Part shown: positions 46,567 to 56,100 of the stretch, in pieces
How positions within the stretch are numbered: the first letter of the stretch is position 1
Layout: each line of letters opens with the position of its first letter
Source: Myxococcales bacterium
Lineage (GTDB): Bacteria; Myxococcota_A; Polyangia; Palsa-1104; JAEUJZ01
NCBI GenBank assembly: GCA_016794505.1
Contig: JAEUJZ010000078.1
Coordinates: 62,001 to 126,000 of the forward strand
Length of the DNA stretch: 64,000 nt
Direction: 5' to 3'
Made by a program: the position numbers and the translations under genes
The notes under the pieces: model-generated
Seen by the model: the letters and a program-made list of their open reading frames with translations, nothing else
Database searches by the model: none
Told to the model about the DNA's origin: nothing

Positions 46567-47451
46567 ATGCGGACGCAACGCTTCATCTTTTCGGTTGGAG
46601 CCCTCGCACTGCTTGCCGCTCCGGCACACGCGGACAGAGGGCGCAATCCCCTGGCAGGGCAGCCTGCCATCCGGCATCGGGTTGAGATGCGCAAGCTGCG
46701 GCTCGAACTCACGCCGCAGCTTATGCTGTCGCTGAATCAGCCATACCTGATCGGCGTCGGCGGCGGTGGCGCACTGCAGTTTCACCTGACGGACTGGCTG
46801 GGCCTGGGGGCATCGTTTCACTACACAGCGAACTTGGCGGCGCCTCTGGTTGGGCGCATCGAAGAGGCTCTGCCTCTGAACTACGCCGGTCTAGGAGACC
46901 CCTCGTCGGGTCTGCGGCAGCCAAGCAAGCAGATGTTCCGAGACCACCTGATCGGCCCGTCGATGCTGATTGGTGTGTACGGCACGCTGACGCCGATTGC
47001 TGGCAAGTTCTCGCTGTTCAACACGCTGTTCGCCAAGTACGACTTCTATGGCCTGATTGGCGTCGGCTTCGCGATGCTGAATACGCCTCTTTCGAGCGGT
47101 CAGACGGCGTACGCGGACACCGGGGGCCGTATGCTGGCGGTCAACTCGACGGCGTTGGGCACGGCGAATGACGTCAACCTTCAGGCGCCCGATCCGTTTA
47201 CCGGTTTGCGTCCAGCAGGCCTGTTCGGCATCGGCGTACACATGTTCTTCAACCACTTCATTGGGTTGAACCTGGAGCTTCGCGACTACCTGTACAAGTC
47301 GAACCCAGGCGGCCTCGATGTCAGCACCTCGGACAACAACGGCGACAACTCGCCCGTGCTGAGTGGTGCGGACGAGTACCTCGTCAGCAACCTGTACTTC
47401 GGCTTGGGCCTGACGATCATGATCCCGCCAGGAGCCAAGATCTCGCGCTAG
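46567..47451 (+). CDS. Myxobacterial outer-membrane beta-barrel protein, copy 2
   Basis: A 294-residue paralogue of the preceding gene with a signal peptide (ALALLAAPAHA). It shares the layout HRVEMRKLRLELTPQLMLSLNQPYLIGVGGGGALQFHLTDWLGLGASFHYTAN, TPIAGKFSLFNTLFAKYDFYGLIGVGFAML and the end YFGLGLTIMIPPGAKISR. It lacks the Pro-rich linker. The RBS GGAGCGAGG precedes the ATG by about 7 nt, only 17 bp after copy 1, so they form one operon. Confidence 0.75.
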   Translation: MRTQRFIFSVGALALLAAPAHADRGRNPLAGQPAIRHRVEMRKLRLELTPQLMLSLNQPYLIGVGGGGALQFHLTDWLGLGASFHYTANLAAPLVGRIEEALPLNYAGLGDPSSGLRQPSKQMFRDHLIGPSMLIGVYGTLTPIAGKFSLFNTLFAKYDFYGLIGVGFAMLNTPLSSGQTAYADTGGRMLAVNSTALGTANDVNLQAPDPFTGLRPAGLFGIGVHMFFNHFIGLNLELRDYLYKSNPGGLDVSTSDNNGDNSPVLSGADEYLVSNLYFGLGLTIMIPPGAKISR

Positions 47452-47485
47452 TTCGCTAGGCTTGTTCCGCCACACAGACAGCGGC

Positions 47486-48964
47486 ATGCTGCAAGGCATG
47501 ACCGCTGTTTCTGTTTTTGGCGCCTACGTCGCGGGTCGCAGCTGCACAAGCGGCCCAGCACGCGAGATTCGGTCGCCCTATGACGGCCGCGTCGTCGCAG
47601 TGGTTCACGAGGCGGGGGATGCCGAGATCGACGAAGCTCTTTCCGCTGCGGCAAGAGCGGTGACGCAGACGCGGGCTTTGAGCAGTCAAGAGCGCGCAAT
47701 CATCTGTGCCGAGGTCGGTCGCCAGGTTGCTGCCTGTCGCGACGATCTCGCGCGCTCGATTTGTGATGAAGCAGGCAAGCCGATCCAGGACGCGCAGGCC
47801 GAGGTTGATCGCGCGCTGTTCTGTTTCGAGCTCGCGGCAGCCGAGGCGTCGCGCAGCGCGGCGGAAGGGGAGCTACTGCCGATGGATCTGCGGCCCGCCG
47901 GCCGCTCTCGCATCGGCTTGGTGCGTCGCGTGCCCGTCGGAGCCGTGGCTGCAATCAGCCCGTTTAACTTTCCGCTGAACTTGGCCGTTCACAAGGTGGC
48001 GCCTGCGCTGGCTTGTGGCTGCCCGATCGTTCTCAAGCCCGCTTCGCAGACGCCGACACCTGTGCTGCGGCTGGCCGCGATGATCGCCCAGACGTCTTGG
48101 CCCAAGGCCGCTCTGTCGGTGCTGCCAGCGGGACGAGCGGCGGCAGATCGCCTGGTGACCGACGATCGCTGTGGGCTGCTTTCGTTCACAGGCTCGGCCG
48201 TCGTCGGCTGGGACATGAAGGCCCGTGCGGGTCGCAAGCGCGTGGTCCTAGAGCTTGGGGGCAACGCCGCCGTGCTGATCGACGACAGCATTCAGCGCGA
48301 AGACCTGGACGCCATCGTTGAAAAACTGGTCTACGGTGCCTTTTCGTACGCGGGGCAGAAGTGCATCAGCGTGCAGCGCATTTATGTAGTCACGGGTTCC
48401 GACAGCGGGCTGTTTGAGGAATTCCAGCGTCGCTTCGTCGCAGCGACGGCGGCGGCGCGCTGCGGAGACCCGCGCGATCCTGAGGTCCTCGTTGGCCCGA
48501 TGATCGATGCCCAAAACGCGCAGCGCATCGAAGGCTGGGTCGAGCAAGCGCTGCATGCAGGCGCGGTCGCGCTGTACCGAGGGGGGCGGCAGGGCAACGT
48601 GGTGGCTCCCACCGTTCTTTCGCGGGTGTCGCGCGACGCCGCAGTGTGCTGCGAGGAAGCCTTTGGTCCCGTCTGCGTGGTCGAGCAGGTGCCGTCGTTT
48701 TCGGCCGGCATCGCGGCGATCAATGACTCGCGCTTTGGCCTTCAGGCCGCCGTGTTTACGCGCGATCTCGGCCACTCGCTGCGCGCCTTTGACGAGCTAA
48801 TCGTCGGGGCGGTCATCCTAAACGACGCGCCAAGCTTTCGCATGGACCACATGCCGTACGGCGGCGTCAAGGACTCGGGGCTTGGGCGCGAGGGCATCCG
48901 CTGTGCGATCGCTGACATGACAGAGCCGCGGCTCTTGGTTGCCAGCGCGCTTCTGGATCGCTGA
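47486..48964 (+). CDS. Aldehyde dehydrogenase family protein
   Basis: A 492-residue ALDH. GAVAAISPFNFPLNLAVHKVAPALACG (cofactor domain), LSFTGSAVVGWDMKARAG, catalytic Glu in VVLELGGNAA, catalytic Cys in YAGQKCISVQRIYV and EEAFGPVCVVE identify the fold. The sequence is closest in feel to the lactaldehyde/GAPN-like ALDHs, but the substrate is not known. Two starts are possible: ATG at 47486 or 47498; neither has a strong ribosome site. It follows the barrel pair by about 35 bp and could share its transcript. Confidence 0.88.
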   Translation: MLQGMTAVSVFGAYVAGRSCTSGPAREIRSPYDGRVVAVVHEAGDAEIDEALSAAARAVTQTRALSSQERAIICAEVGRQVAACRDDLARSICDEAGKPIQDAQAEVDRALFCFELAAAEASRSAAEGELLPMDLRPAGRSRIGLVRRVPVGAVAAISPFNFPLNLAVHKVAPALACGCPIVLKPASQTPTPVLRLAAMIAQTSWPKAALSVLPAGRAAADRLVTDDRCGLLSFTGSAVVGWDMKARAGRKRVVLELGGNAAVLIDDSIQREDLDAIVEKLVYGAFSYAGQKCISVQRIYVVTGSDSGLFEEFQRRFVAATAAARCGDPRDPEVLVGPMIDAQNAQRIEGWVEQALHAGAVALYRGGRQGNVVAPTVLSRVSRDAAVCCEEAFGPVCVVEQVPSFSAGIAAINDSRFGLQAAVFTRDLGHSLRAFDELIVGAVILNDAPSFRMDHMPYGGVKDSGLGREGIRCAIADMTEPRLLVASALLDR

Positions 48965-48965
48965 T

Positions 48966-50009
48966 CTAGACGCTTGCCGGGACGCTTGCAGGCTTCTTCT
49001 TGCGACGGAAGGCCACGCGCGGCAGGCGGAAGCGCGGCTTGCGAGGAGCGCGCGGAAGCTGGACCTTGCCGCGCACCGGCTCTAAGAAGGGCAGCGCCGG
49101 AATATCGACGGGGGAGGGCTCGGCCAGATCGTCGATACACGCGGCCCGGCAGAACGCGTCTTCCGCTTCCGGCGAAAAGTCACCGGCCTGGAAGTAGTCG
49201 AGCGCCAAGCGGCAGAGCTTCCCCAAGCGATCTTCGGCGGCGACAAAGAAGGCGCGACAGTCGAAGACATCGTTCGTGAAGTAACGTTCGCGCAGGGCAT
49301 CGGTGCGGCAGCGCAGGCTGTTTTTCGCCACCCACGGCGTCGACAAAAGCAGCCCAAACTGCTTGAAGTTGCGGACCCAGCGACAGAACTGCAGAGCCTG
49401 CGGTGCGCTGCCATAGGCGCCGCGATAGGCGTTGAGCGCGACATAGACCAGCGAGGGCTCGATACGCGAGGTCAGCGCCGTTCCGCGCTTGGTGATGCGC
49501 GTCCTTTCGGCAAACGCCGGGGTGCCGATCGCATCGTCGCCGAAGCGCCACAAATGAATGAACAGCGCCTGGTATTTTTCGGTCATGCGGTGGTGCGTGC
49601 TCTCGTGCCCACCGAAGCGGGCGACATCGCGCCGCGCGCAGTAGTTGACCAAGGGATGCATGGCGAGATCGATCGCGCAGTGGGACAGCAAGCCGCCGAT
49701 CAAGGCCAAGCGCTCTTGCAGGGTCAGAACGGGCGCGCTGCGCACGACGCGAATGTAGCTGGCAACCAAGCGATCGGGGCGCACCGAGTGGATGCGGTAA
49801 CCCCAAGGTTCGTCGAGAGCTGGCGCGCCCAAGCCATAGCGGACAGCCTCGAAGACCATCGGCGCGTAGTAGTAGGGCAGGTCGTGGAAAATCGAGCCGA
49901 AGCGGGCATACGCAGGCTCGGCGGCGCAGGCTCGGCGTATCTCGGACGGAACGCCGGCATTGTGTTGAACCATATCGCCAAACGTCAGGTGAAGCTGTGG
50001 CGCAGGCAT
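48966..50009 (-). CDS. Zinc-dependent phospholipase C-like protein
   Basis: A 347-residue protein with the helical His/Asp pattern of the bacterial zinc phospholipase C/S1-P1-like fold: PQLHLTFGDMV near the N-terminus, FGSIFHDLPYYYAP, LIGGLLSHCAIDLAMHPLVNYC and GGHESTHHRMTEKYQALFIH. No signal peptide is visible, so the protein looks cytoplasmic, and the C-terminus is a basic Arg/Lys/Pro tail (RKPRFRLPRVAFRRKKK). The convergent ALDH stop is 1 bp away. Enzyme activity is inferred from ligand spacing only. Confidence 0.65.
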   Translation of the reverse strand: MPAPQLHLTFGDMVQHNAGVPSEIRRACAAEPAYARFGSIFHDLPYYYAPMVFEAVRYGLGAPALDEPWGYRIHSVRPDRLVASYIRVVRSAPVLTLQERLALIGGLLSHCAIDLAMHPLVNYCARRDVARFGGHESTHHRMTEKYQALFIHLWRFGDDAIGTPAFAERTRITKRGTALTSRIEPSLVYVALNAYRGAYGSAPQALQFCRWVRNFKQFGLLLSTPWVAKNSLRCRTDALRERYFTNDVFDCRAFFVAAEDRLGKLCRLALDYFQAGDFSPEAEDAFCRAACIDDLAEPSPVDIPALPFLEPVRGKVQLPRAPRKPRFRLPRVAFRRKKKPASVPASV

Positions 50010-50153
50010 GGAGGCGATTCTAGCAATCTCTCAGACGAGACAAGCGCAAAACGCGACGGGCGCGGGCAATTTTTCCGTCGAGGAAATCGGAAGGTCGGAT
50101 GAGCGAATCCAGCGCCGATGGCGCCGTGGGTGATTCGCGATAGAGTCCGGCCC

Positions 50154-51092
50154 ATGTCGCAACCGATCTTGACTGCGGCCTTGGTGCTGCGGGTGACGGA
50201 CTACAGCGAGTCGGACCGCATCGTGACCTTGCTTACCGAGACGCACGGCAAGGTCTCGGCACTGGCGCGTGGGGCCAAAAAAAGTCGCAAGCGCTTCGGG
50301 GCAGCCCTTGGCCTGTTTGGCTGCGGCGAAGCGACGCTGCGCGAGCGCCGCGATCTGTGGCTTTTGGAAGAGCTGCACGCGCAGCGCGGGTTTCTGCGCT
50401 TGGGGCATGAGCTGGGGCGCTTCTCGCACGCCTGTTACGCCTGCGAGCTATGCCAGCAGCTGTGCCCGCCGCATGAGCCAGAGCCGCAGGTCTATGCGTT
50501 GCTGCGGTCGTTTCTAGAGCGCTTGGATTCGCTACCGCTCGCCGACAAGCCGCCGATCCCGCCGCTGCGTACGTTTGAGCTGAAGCTCCTCGATGCGGTC
50601 GGCCTGGGTCTGTCGCTGCGCCACTGCGCCGCGTGTGGGGCTGACATCGTTGCGACGCTACGCGCCGAGAGCTCCCCTGAACGGGGCCCGCTGACGCTGC
50701 GCCTCCCTGGAATGACCAGCGTCGGCCTGCCGCCCTATATCCCGTTTGATGTCGAGCGCGGCGGTGTTCACTGCCCAGCCACCTGCTTTGGCGGACCGAC
50801 GCCGCACGACCTGGGGCTGATCATGTCGGGGCGTTCGGGGGGCCTGCCGCTTGCGGTCTGGCAGGCCTTGGTCGATCTGGCTAGCCGGGAAGAAGACAGC
50901 TCCTTGCAGGCTGCGGCCTTCACTTCTGCAGGCGCTTCATCGCCGATCGCCGCGGCCAGCACAGAAGCAGCGATTCCGCCTGCGATCTTGGCAACCTGCC
51001 GCGATGTGCTTTTGGCCGTGCTGCGGCATCACCTGGGCCGCGATCTGCGCGCAGTCGAGTTCATCAGCAAGCTCAATCACTCGCTGCTCTAA
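50154..51092 (+). CDS. recO: DNA repair protein RecO
   Basis: A 312-residue protein. The N-terminal OB fold (TAALVLRVTDYSESDRIVTLLTETHGKVSALARGAKKSRKRFGAALGLF) is a clean RecO match. The central helical domain has SHACYACELCQQLCPP, with unusual extra Cys, and the zinc-site CxxC is HCAACGAD with later VHCPATC. RecO loads RecA onto SSB-coated DNA with RecR. The ATG at 50154 (MSQPILT) gives the family N-terminus. Divergent from the phospholipase-like gene, 144 bp. Confidence 0.9.
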   Translation: MSQPILTAALVLRVTDYSESDRIVTLLTETHGKVSALARGAKKSRKRFGAALGLFGCGEATLRERRDLWLLEELHAQRGFLRLGHELGRFSHACYACELCQQLCPPHEPEPQVYALLRSFLERLDSLPLADKPPIPPLRTFELKLLDAVGLGLSLRHCAACGADIVATLRAESSPERGPLTLRLPGMTSVGLPPYIPFDVERGGVHCPATCFGGPTPHDLGLIMSGRSGGLPLAVWQALVDLASREEDSSLQAAAFTSAGASSPIAAASTEAAIPPAILATCRDVLLAVLRHHLGRDLRAVEFISKLNHSLL

Positions 51093-51160
51093 CCAGAGCG
51101 TCGGCTTGGGCGGCCACCTTTGGATGTAGGACGTGCGCCCGCGCCGATCACGCCAGCCCC

Positions 51161-51189
51161 TTGACTCTCCTGCCAAAGAAACGATACCG
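51161..51189 (+). promoter_or_regulatory. Candidate promoter of the large outer-membrane protein
   Basis: TTGACT (51161-51166) and GATACC (51183-51188, 16-bp spacer) or ATACCG (17 bp). The predicted start of transcription falls on or just before the ATG at 51197, so a leaderless message is possible. GATACCGTTTC matches GATATCGTTTC upstream of the barrel pair at 45508. Confidence 0.35.
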
Positions 51190-51196
51190 TTTCACC

Positions 51197-52900
51197 ATGC
51201 GATCTCTCTTCGCCGCCGCTGTCCTGTCCTGTACATGGGGCTTTTTGACTTGGGGCAGCGCACCCGCTCAAGCCGCTGAGCTGACCGACATGGCCAGTTC
51301 CTTCGAGAAGGACAAGGTCTTTGGCTTCCGCTTCGGTGCCTCGTATCAGTTTTCGTACAAGACCGCTCGCATCATGCGCGAGTCGGTGCCGTATCTGCAG
51401 AACCCGACGACGAAGAGGTATCTGGAGCAGCGCTTCTTGGGGCCGCGCGGAAACAGCCTAGAGCTGACCGAGACCGTCCCCGATCTGACGTACACGCAGC
51501 GACGGCACGCGATGTCGATCGACTTGGCGATCGGCCTGTTCCAAGAGCTGCAGCTTGGCGTCTCGCTGCCACTGGTGTTGCGCGACGAGCGGCAGTACAA
51601 CTTCGATCGCGAGGCTGGATACAACACCTGCGCAGCAACTGATGCGGCCTGCATTGCCGAAGCCTCGTCGACGGTTCTCGACGGCATCTATCCTGTGCAG
51701 CCTGCCGATCAAGCCATGGCGCCGGATGGCTCGCTGCTGTTTCGCGCGCCCGTGCGCGGCGGGTCGGGCAAGGACATGCTCGACACCATCAACCTGTCGT
51801 TGATGGGCGCACCGGTTTCGCAGCGCCGTGATCCGACGAAGCCGACCTGGGTCATCGGGCTCGATGCCCAGATCTCGATCGGCACGATCATGGGATACGA
51901 CACGACACGGCTGCGCCTGAAGACCGATGCGAATACGCCCGCCGAGCAGGCGCTGATCGACGCATCGACGGCGCTGGATCCGACGGGCAAGGCCGGCTGG
52001 GGTGGCGTATCCGATGGCTTGAACCGCTTCGTGATCAAGACCGCGCTGTCGCACCGCTTCCGCTACGTCGATCCGTACTTGGGCCTTTGGTACATGATTC
52101 CGCTGGCTCGTACCTGGGATAACGCCAACTCGCCGTGGAAACAGGACCTGGGTTTTGCGCAGAAGCGTGGCGCGCCGCAGCAGAAAGCGGGGGCCACGTT
52201 CGGCTTTGAAGCGACGCCGCTTGAGAACAAGAAAAAGGGTCACCGCTTGGCGCTCGACTTCCGCGCTGGCTTGACCTTCACCTTCCTCGGCAAAGGCTAT
52301 TCCGAAGCGTGGGAGCTGTTCTCGGCATCGAACGCGCTGATCTGCGACGACCAGACTGCGCTGCCGCCCCAGTTCAACTTCGAGGATCCAAACGGTCCGC
52401 AGGATCCGATGAGCATGCGAAAGTTGAACACACAGGGCTATTTCAACCCGGCCTGCCGCACTCCCGACGATCTGCCGAACGCAGCGGTTCCGCGCCTGCC
52501 TACGACGGAAAAGCGTGCCACAGGGTACTTCCAGAAGCCGTACAACGGACTGACAGTGATCGAAAACTACCTGACGTTTAACGCCGACGTCGGCATCGTC
52601 GTCGAGCTTTTCCGGCATGCTCGCCTGCGGCTGTCTGGTTACTACCAGCGCGACCAAGGCCACGGCATCACGCAGGATGACGCCGGAACCATTGGCTATC
52701 CGTCGGATGCGGGCGATCGCGTGACGGTCAACGGCGGAGTCAACGGGGGTCGCGGCTGCGATCAGTTCCGCGTCGATCTGAAGTGCCCGTACGACTGGAA
52801 CCCCGCGTATCGCGCGGTCATCAACCAGCCGGGTCGTCGCTATCGCGTCGAAGACATCAATGTCTATGGCGGCTCGGCGATGCTGCAGGCGTTCTGGTAG
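51197..52900 (+). CDS. Large outer-membrane beta-barrel protein
   Basis: A 567-residue protein. It has a signal peptide (FAAAVLSCTWGFLTWGSAPAQAAE), then many alternating strands: VFGFRFGASYQFSYKTARI, HAMSIDLAIGLFQELQLGVSLPLVL, WVIGLDAQISIGTIMG, HRLALDFRAGLTFTFLGKGY and NADVGIVVELFRHARLRLSGYY. It ends in a terminal aromatic (LQAFW), the normal signature for barrel assembly. Paired Cys occur in surface-like loops (NTCAATDAACIA). No specific family was recognised. It has no convincing SD and may be leaderless. It converges with tamB. Confidence 0.7.
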   Translation: MRSLFAAAVLSCTWGFLTWGSAPAQAAELTDMASSFEKDKVFGFRFGASYQFSYKTARIMRESVPYLQNPTTKRYLEQRFLGPRGNSLELTETVPDLTYTQRRHAMSIDLAIGLFQELQLGVSLPLVLRDERQYNFDREAGYNTCAATDAACIAEASSTVLDGIYPVQPADQAMAPDGSLLFRAPVRGGSGKDMLDTINLSLMGAPVSQRRDPTKPTWVIGLDAQISIGTIMGYDTTRLRLKTDANTPAEQALIDASTALDPTGKAGWGGVSDGLNRFVIKTALSHRFRYVDPYLGLWYMIPLARTWDNANSPWKQDLGFAQKRGAPQQKAGATFGFEATPLENKKKGHRLALDFRAGLTFTFLGKGYSEAWELFSASNALICDDQTALPPQFNFEDPNGPQDPMSMRKLNTQGYFNPACRTPDDLPNAAVPRLPTTEKRATGYFQKPYNGLTVIENYLTFNADVGIVVELFRHARLRLSGYYQRDQGHGITQDDAGTIGYPSDAGDRVTVNGGVNGGRGCDQFRVDLKCPYDWNPAYRAVINQPGRRYRVEDINVYGGSAMLQAFW

Positions 52901-52936
52901 GCCACAGCAGCGAATCACCTGCGACGCTGCGTGCGT

Positions 52937-53010
52937 CCGCTCGCTCCCGCTTCCTTCCCGACCCTTCCGCTTCCTCCTCCGCTTCCTTCGTCCCACTTTC
53001 TTTCCAGCCG
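52937..53010. repeat. Pyrimidine-rich tract on the plus strand
   Basis: About 70 bp made almost entirely of C and T (GCTTCCTTCC, CCGCTTCCTCCTCCGCTTCC) between the convergent stops of the barrel and tamB genes. It is the kind of homopurine/homopyrimidine run that can form triplex DNA; no hairpin. Confidence 0.5.
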
Positions 53011-53064
53011 TGCAGACCGTTCACAGAGGTGACATGGCGCAATGCCCGCCGTTCCCGACGGCGC

Positions 53065-53132
53065 GCGATGCAGCACGGCATGCGATGCAGCACGGCATGC
53101 GATGCAGCACGGCATGCGATGCAGCACGGCGC
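53065..53132. repeat. 17-bp tandem repeat, 4 copies, downstream of tamB
   Basis: GCGATGCAGCACGGCAT is repeated three times plus a variant fourth copy, ending 2 bp before the tamB stop codon. Copies contain the palindrome GCATGC at each junction. Confidence 0.9.
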
Positions 53133-53134
53133 GC

Positions 53135-56100
53135 CTAGTAGCGCAGCGGCAGACGGAAGCCGGCTTGCACCTTGAAGCGGTTGATCGTGTCTTCCAGGAA
53201 CGAGAAGCCGCGCTCGATGCGCTCTAGGCTGACTTGTCCGACGGTGATATCCGAAAGCTGCAGCTCGCCAAAGCCGCGATAGCGATTGCCGACCGAGCCG
53301 AACAGGCCCCACTCGGCTAGGCCGCACATGCGCAGGTACAGACCAAAGCGCTTGCAGAGCTGCACGTCAAACGAGCTGACACCGAACTGAATGCGCACGG
53401 TGTCGAGCCGCAGCTTTTCACGCAAGGGGTCGGTCACTTGGTTGGTCAGAAGCTGACTCGAAAGCAGCTTGGCTGCGGGGTCGCCGTACTGCAGTGCGCG
53501 CGGGTTGTTGCCGGCTACTCCGACGGTGCGGCGTGGATCGCTTCCGGACTCGCCCAGAACCAGGAAGCTGGCGCAGTCGGCAGCGCTCATGTTGTCGGAC
53601 GACAGGCAGTCGATGCGCAGCTCTTTGACCTTGCCGCGCAGGGCCAGCTCGATGTTTCGCTGCTGCGCGTTTTGATCGAGTTCACGTGCGCTGCCGCGGA
53701 TCTCAACGAACGGGGTCTCGGGCCAGCGCGCACTCGACGAAAAGTCGATCTTGCTGTCGCCGCGGACCTGAAATTCGCTGCGCAGGCCAGGGACGTTGAA
53801 GAAGCCACTCTCGACGCGGATGACGCCGTGCATGGCCACGTTTTCCAGCGGGCCGTTGACGGCGAAGTCATTGGTCGCAAGCCGCAGATCCGCGATGTTG
53901 TTGAGCACGCGGAAGGTGCCGCGCGTCCGCACGTTCAGGCCCAGAAGCAGGCCCGAAAGGAAGGGATCACCTTCCCAGAACGGCGCTTCTTCCTCGATGA
54001 CGCGGCGGGCCGACAAGAAGCGCTCGGTGAGGTCGAAGTCCTGCATATAGCGGCCCGAGACGACTTCGACGTTGCCGAGGACGCGCATCTCGTCTTGGTT
54101 GCCGACGATCTGCAGACCAGGGGCGGGCGTGGTGACCTCGACGTTGTAAACACCTGCGACGGTGTGGCGGACGTTTTCCAGCACCACGGCTGAGCGAACG
54201 CGGTCCAGCGCCTGATACCAGTTGGGCCGCATAAATCCACCCAGACCGCTGTGCTCGATGCGGCCATTTAGCTGCACGCGCCCGTCGCCATCGACCGAGC
54301 CGCTGAGAGGCTCGCAGCCGGGCGGGTCGTTGATGTTGCCGCTCACGCAGCCGACCAAGATGCGTCCCGCTTTGCCGCTGCCAGGGCGGAAGGCGATGGT
54401 GCCGTGCGCGAAATACAGCTCGTGGAAGCGGCGCAGGTTTAGGAAAAGGTCCTTGGCGACGAGCGTGCCTTCGGCGATCGGCTCTACGAAGCTGCCGGTG
54501 ATGTGCAGCCCGCGCAGAGCCAGCTTGCCGCGTGCTTCGGCTAGGTTGCGCGCAAACTGCCACTGCAGAAGCTGCGCTGAAAGATCGCCGTGCAAGCGGA
54601 AATCAATGCTGCCAAAGCGCAGAGGCGACAGGCTTTGCAGATCGACGGTGCCATCGGCCATGGTCTCGGCTCCGTCGACAATGGCGCGCAGACCATGCAG
54701 CGTCGCGCGACCGGGCGTCAGATCGAGCACGCCCCCTTTGACCTCGATCGGGGTATCAATGGCGTTGGGGATAAAGCGGGCGTCTTTGATCTCAGCGCGA
54801 CCCAGCAAGCGCAGGCTGTCTGACTTGCCGCGCAGCGCGACATCGACGAGGGCATCGCCGTGGGCATGGCGGAAGCTCGCGCGCAGGAAGCTTTCGAGCA
54901 GCTCAAGCCGAATCTGGCCGCGCAAGCGCAGGTCGGTGTCATCGGGGCTTAGCAGTCCCTGCAAGCTGGCCTGGCCGGAGGTCTCGCCATGGGCCGCCGT
55001 CGTGCCCGGCCCGCGCACGACGGGGTTTGCGCTGATGTTTTGGCGCTGACTCAGAAGGACGACCTGTCCTAGCTCCAGATTGCGACCGTCGGTGCAGAGC
55101 AAGACATCGCCGCGATTGTGGACCCGATAGCGCTGCTCGTCGCCTTCGTCGTCATAGGCGTGGATCTCAAGCAGCAGGCGGCCCAGGCGCAGCGTGGCCG
55201 CTACCGGCAAGCCAAGCAGCTTTTGCAGGGGGCGCGTCGCAAGCTGTGGGCAGCTGGCCTGCGCCATGGCTCCGCCGTTCGCTGCAAACAGATCGCGGGG
55301 ATCGTCCCCGAAGCGCAGCGTCAGCGATCCGCTGCTGAACGCGCTGACATCCCCCAACTGACGTAGGTCGGGCAGCAGGCGGCCGAGCACCATGTCGCAC
55401 GCAGCCGAACGCGTCGTGTTCGCTTCGCTGGCGGGCGATGCCGCACCGTCGCTGCGTGGCGATGTCGTCGGGCTGGGCTTGCTGTTGCAGCCAAACAGGA
55501 TCCGCAGCTCGCCGCGCGGGTGCGCCGGGTCCAGATAGACCAAGCCATCGACGTTAAACTCGTTGAACAACTGACCTTGGACCAGGGTTCCCCCGTCGGG
55601 ACGTTCGCTGAACTTCAGCTTGCCTTGATTGAGAGCGAGAGCCGTGACGGCCATTCCGAACAGCGAAAACAGCGGGTCCGGTTCGCTGGGAAGCAGGCTG
55701 CGCGTGGGCTCTGCGCGGTTCGACGCGCGACCGCTGATGGTCACGTCATCGACCTGCAGCTGCCCGTCGAGCCGAGGCAAGAGCGGCGCCGTTGCGCCCA
55801 AGATTCGCACGGCGCCCGACAGCGTACCGCCGAGATCAAACGGCAGACTCGCAACTCCCGGTAGCTCGCGCAGCGGCACGCGCGAGGGCTTGAGTGTGAA
55901 GTCGACGAAGCGATCTCCGTCGCGTCGCATGACTGCTGAGGCGTTGATCTGGCCGCTGCCCATCCGGGTCGACAGGGATCGCAGGGTGATGGTGTTGGTG
56001 GCTAGCTCGGCGTCGAACAAAAGGTCATGCAGGCGGCTGCCTTGTACCAGAAGCGACGGTACACGCGCGGCGAGGCTGCCTATCGGCTTGCCCCAGGTGC

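Noticed and set aside
48965..48966. Terminator between the ALDH and phospholipase-like genes
   Set aside because: The stops are almost adjacent and no hairpin with a T run is present.
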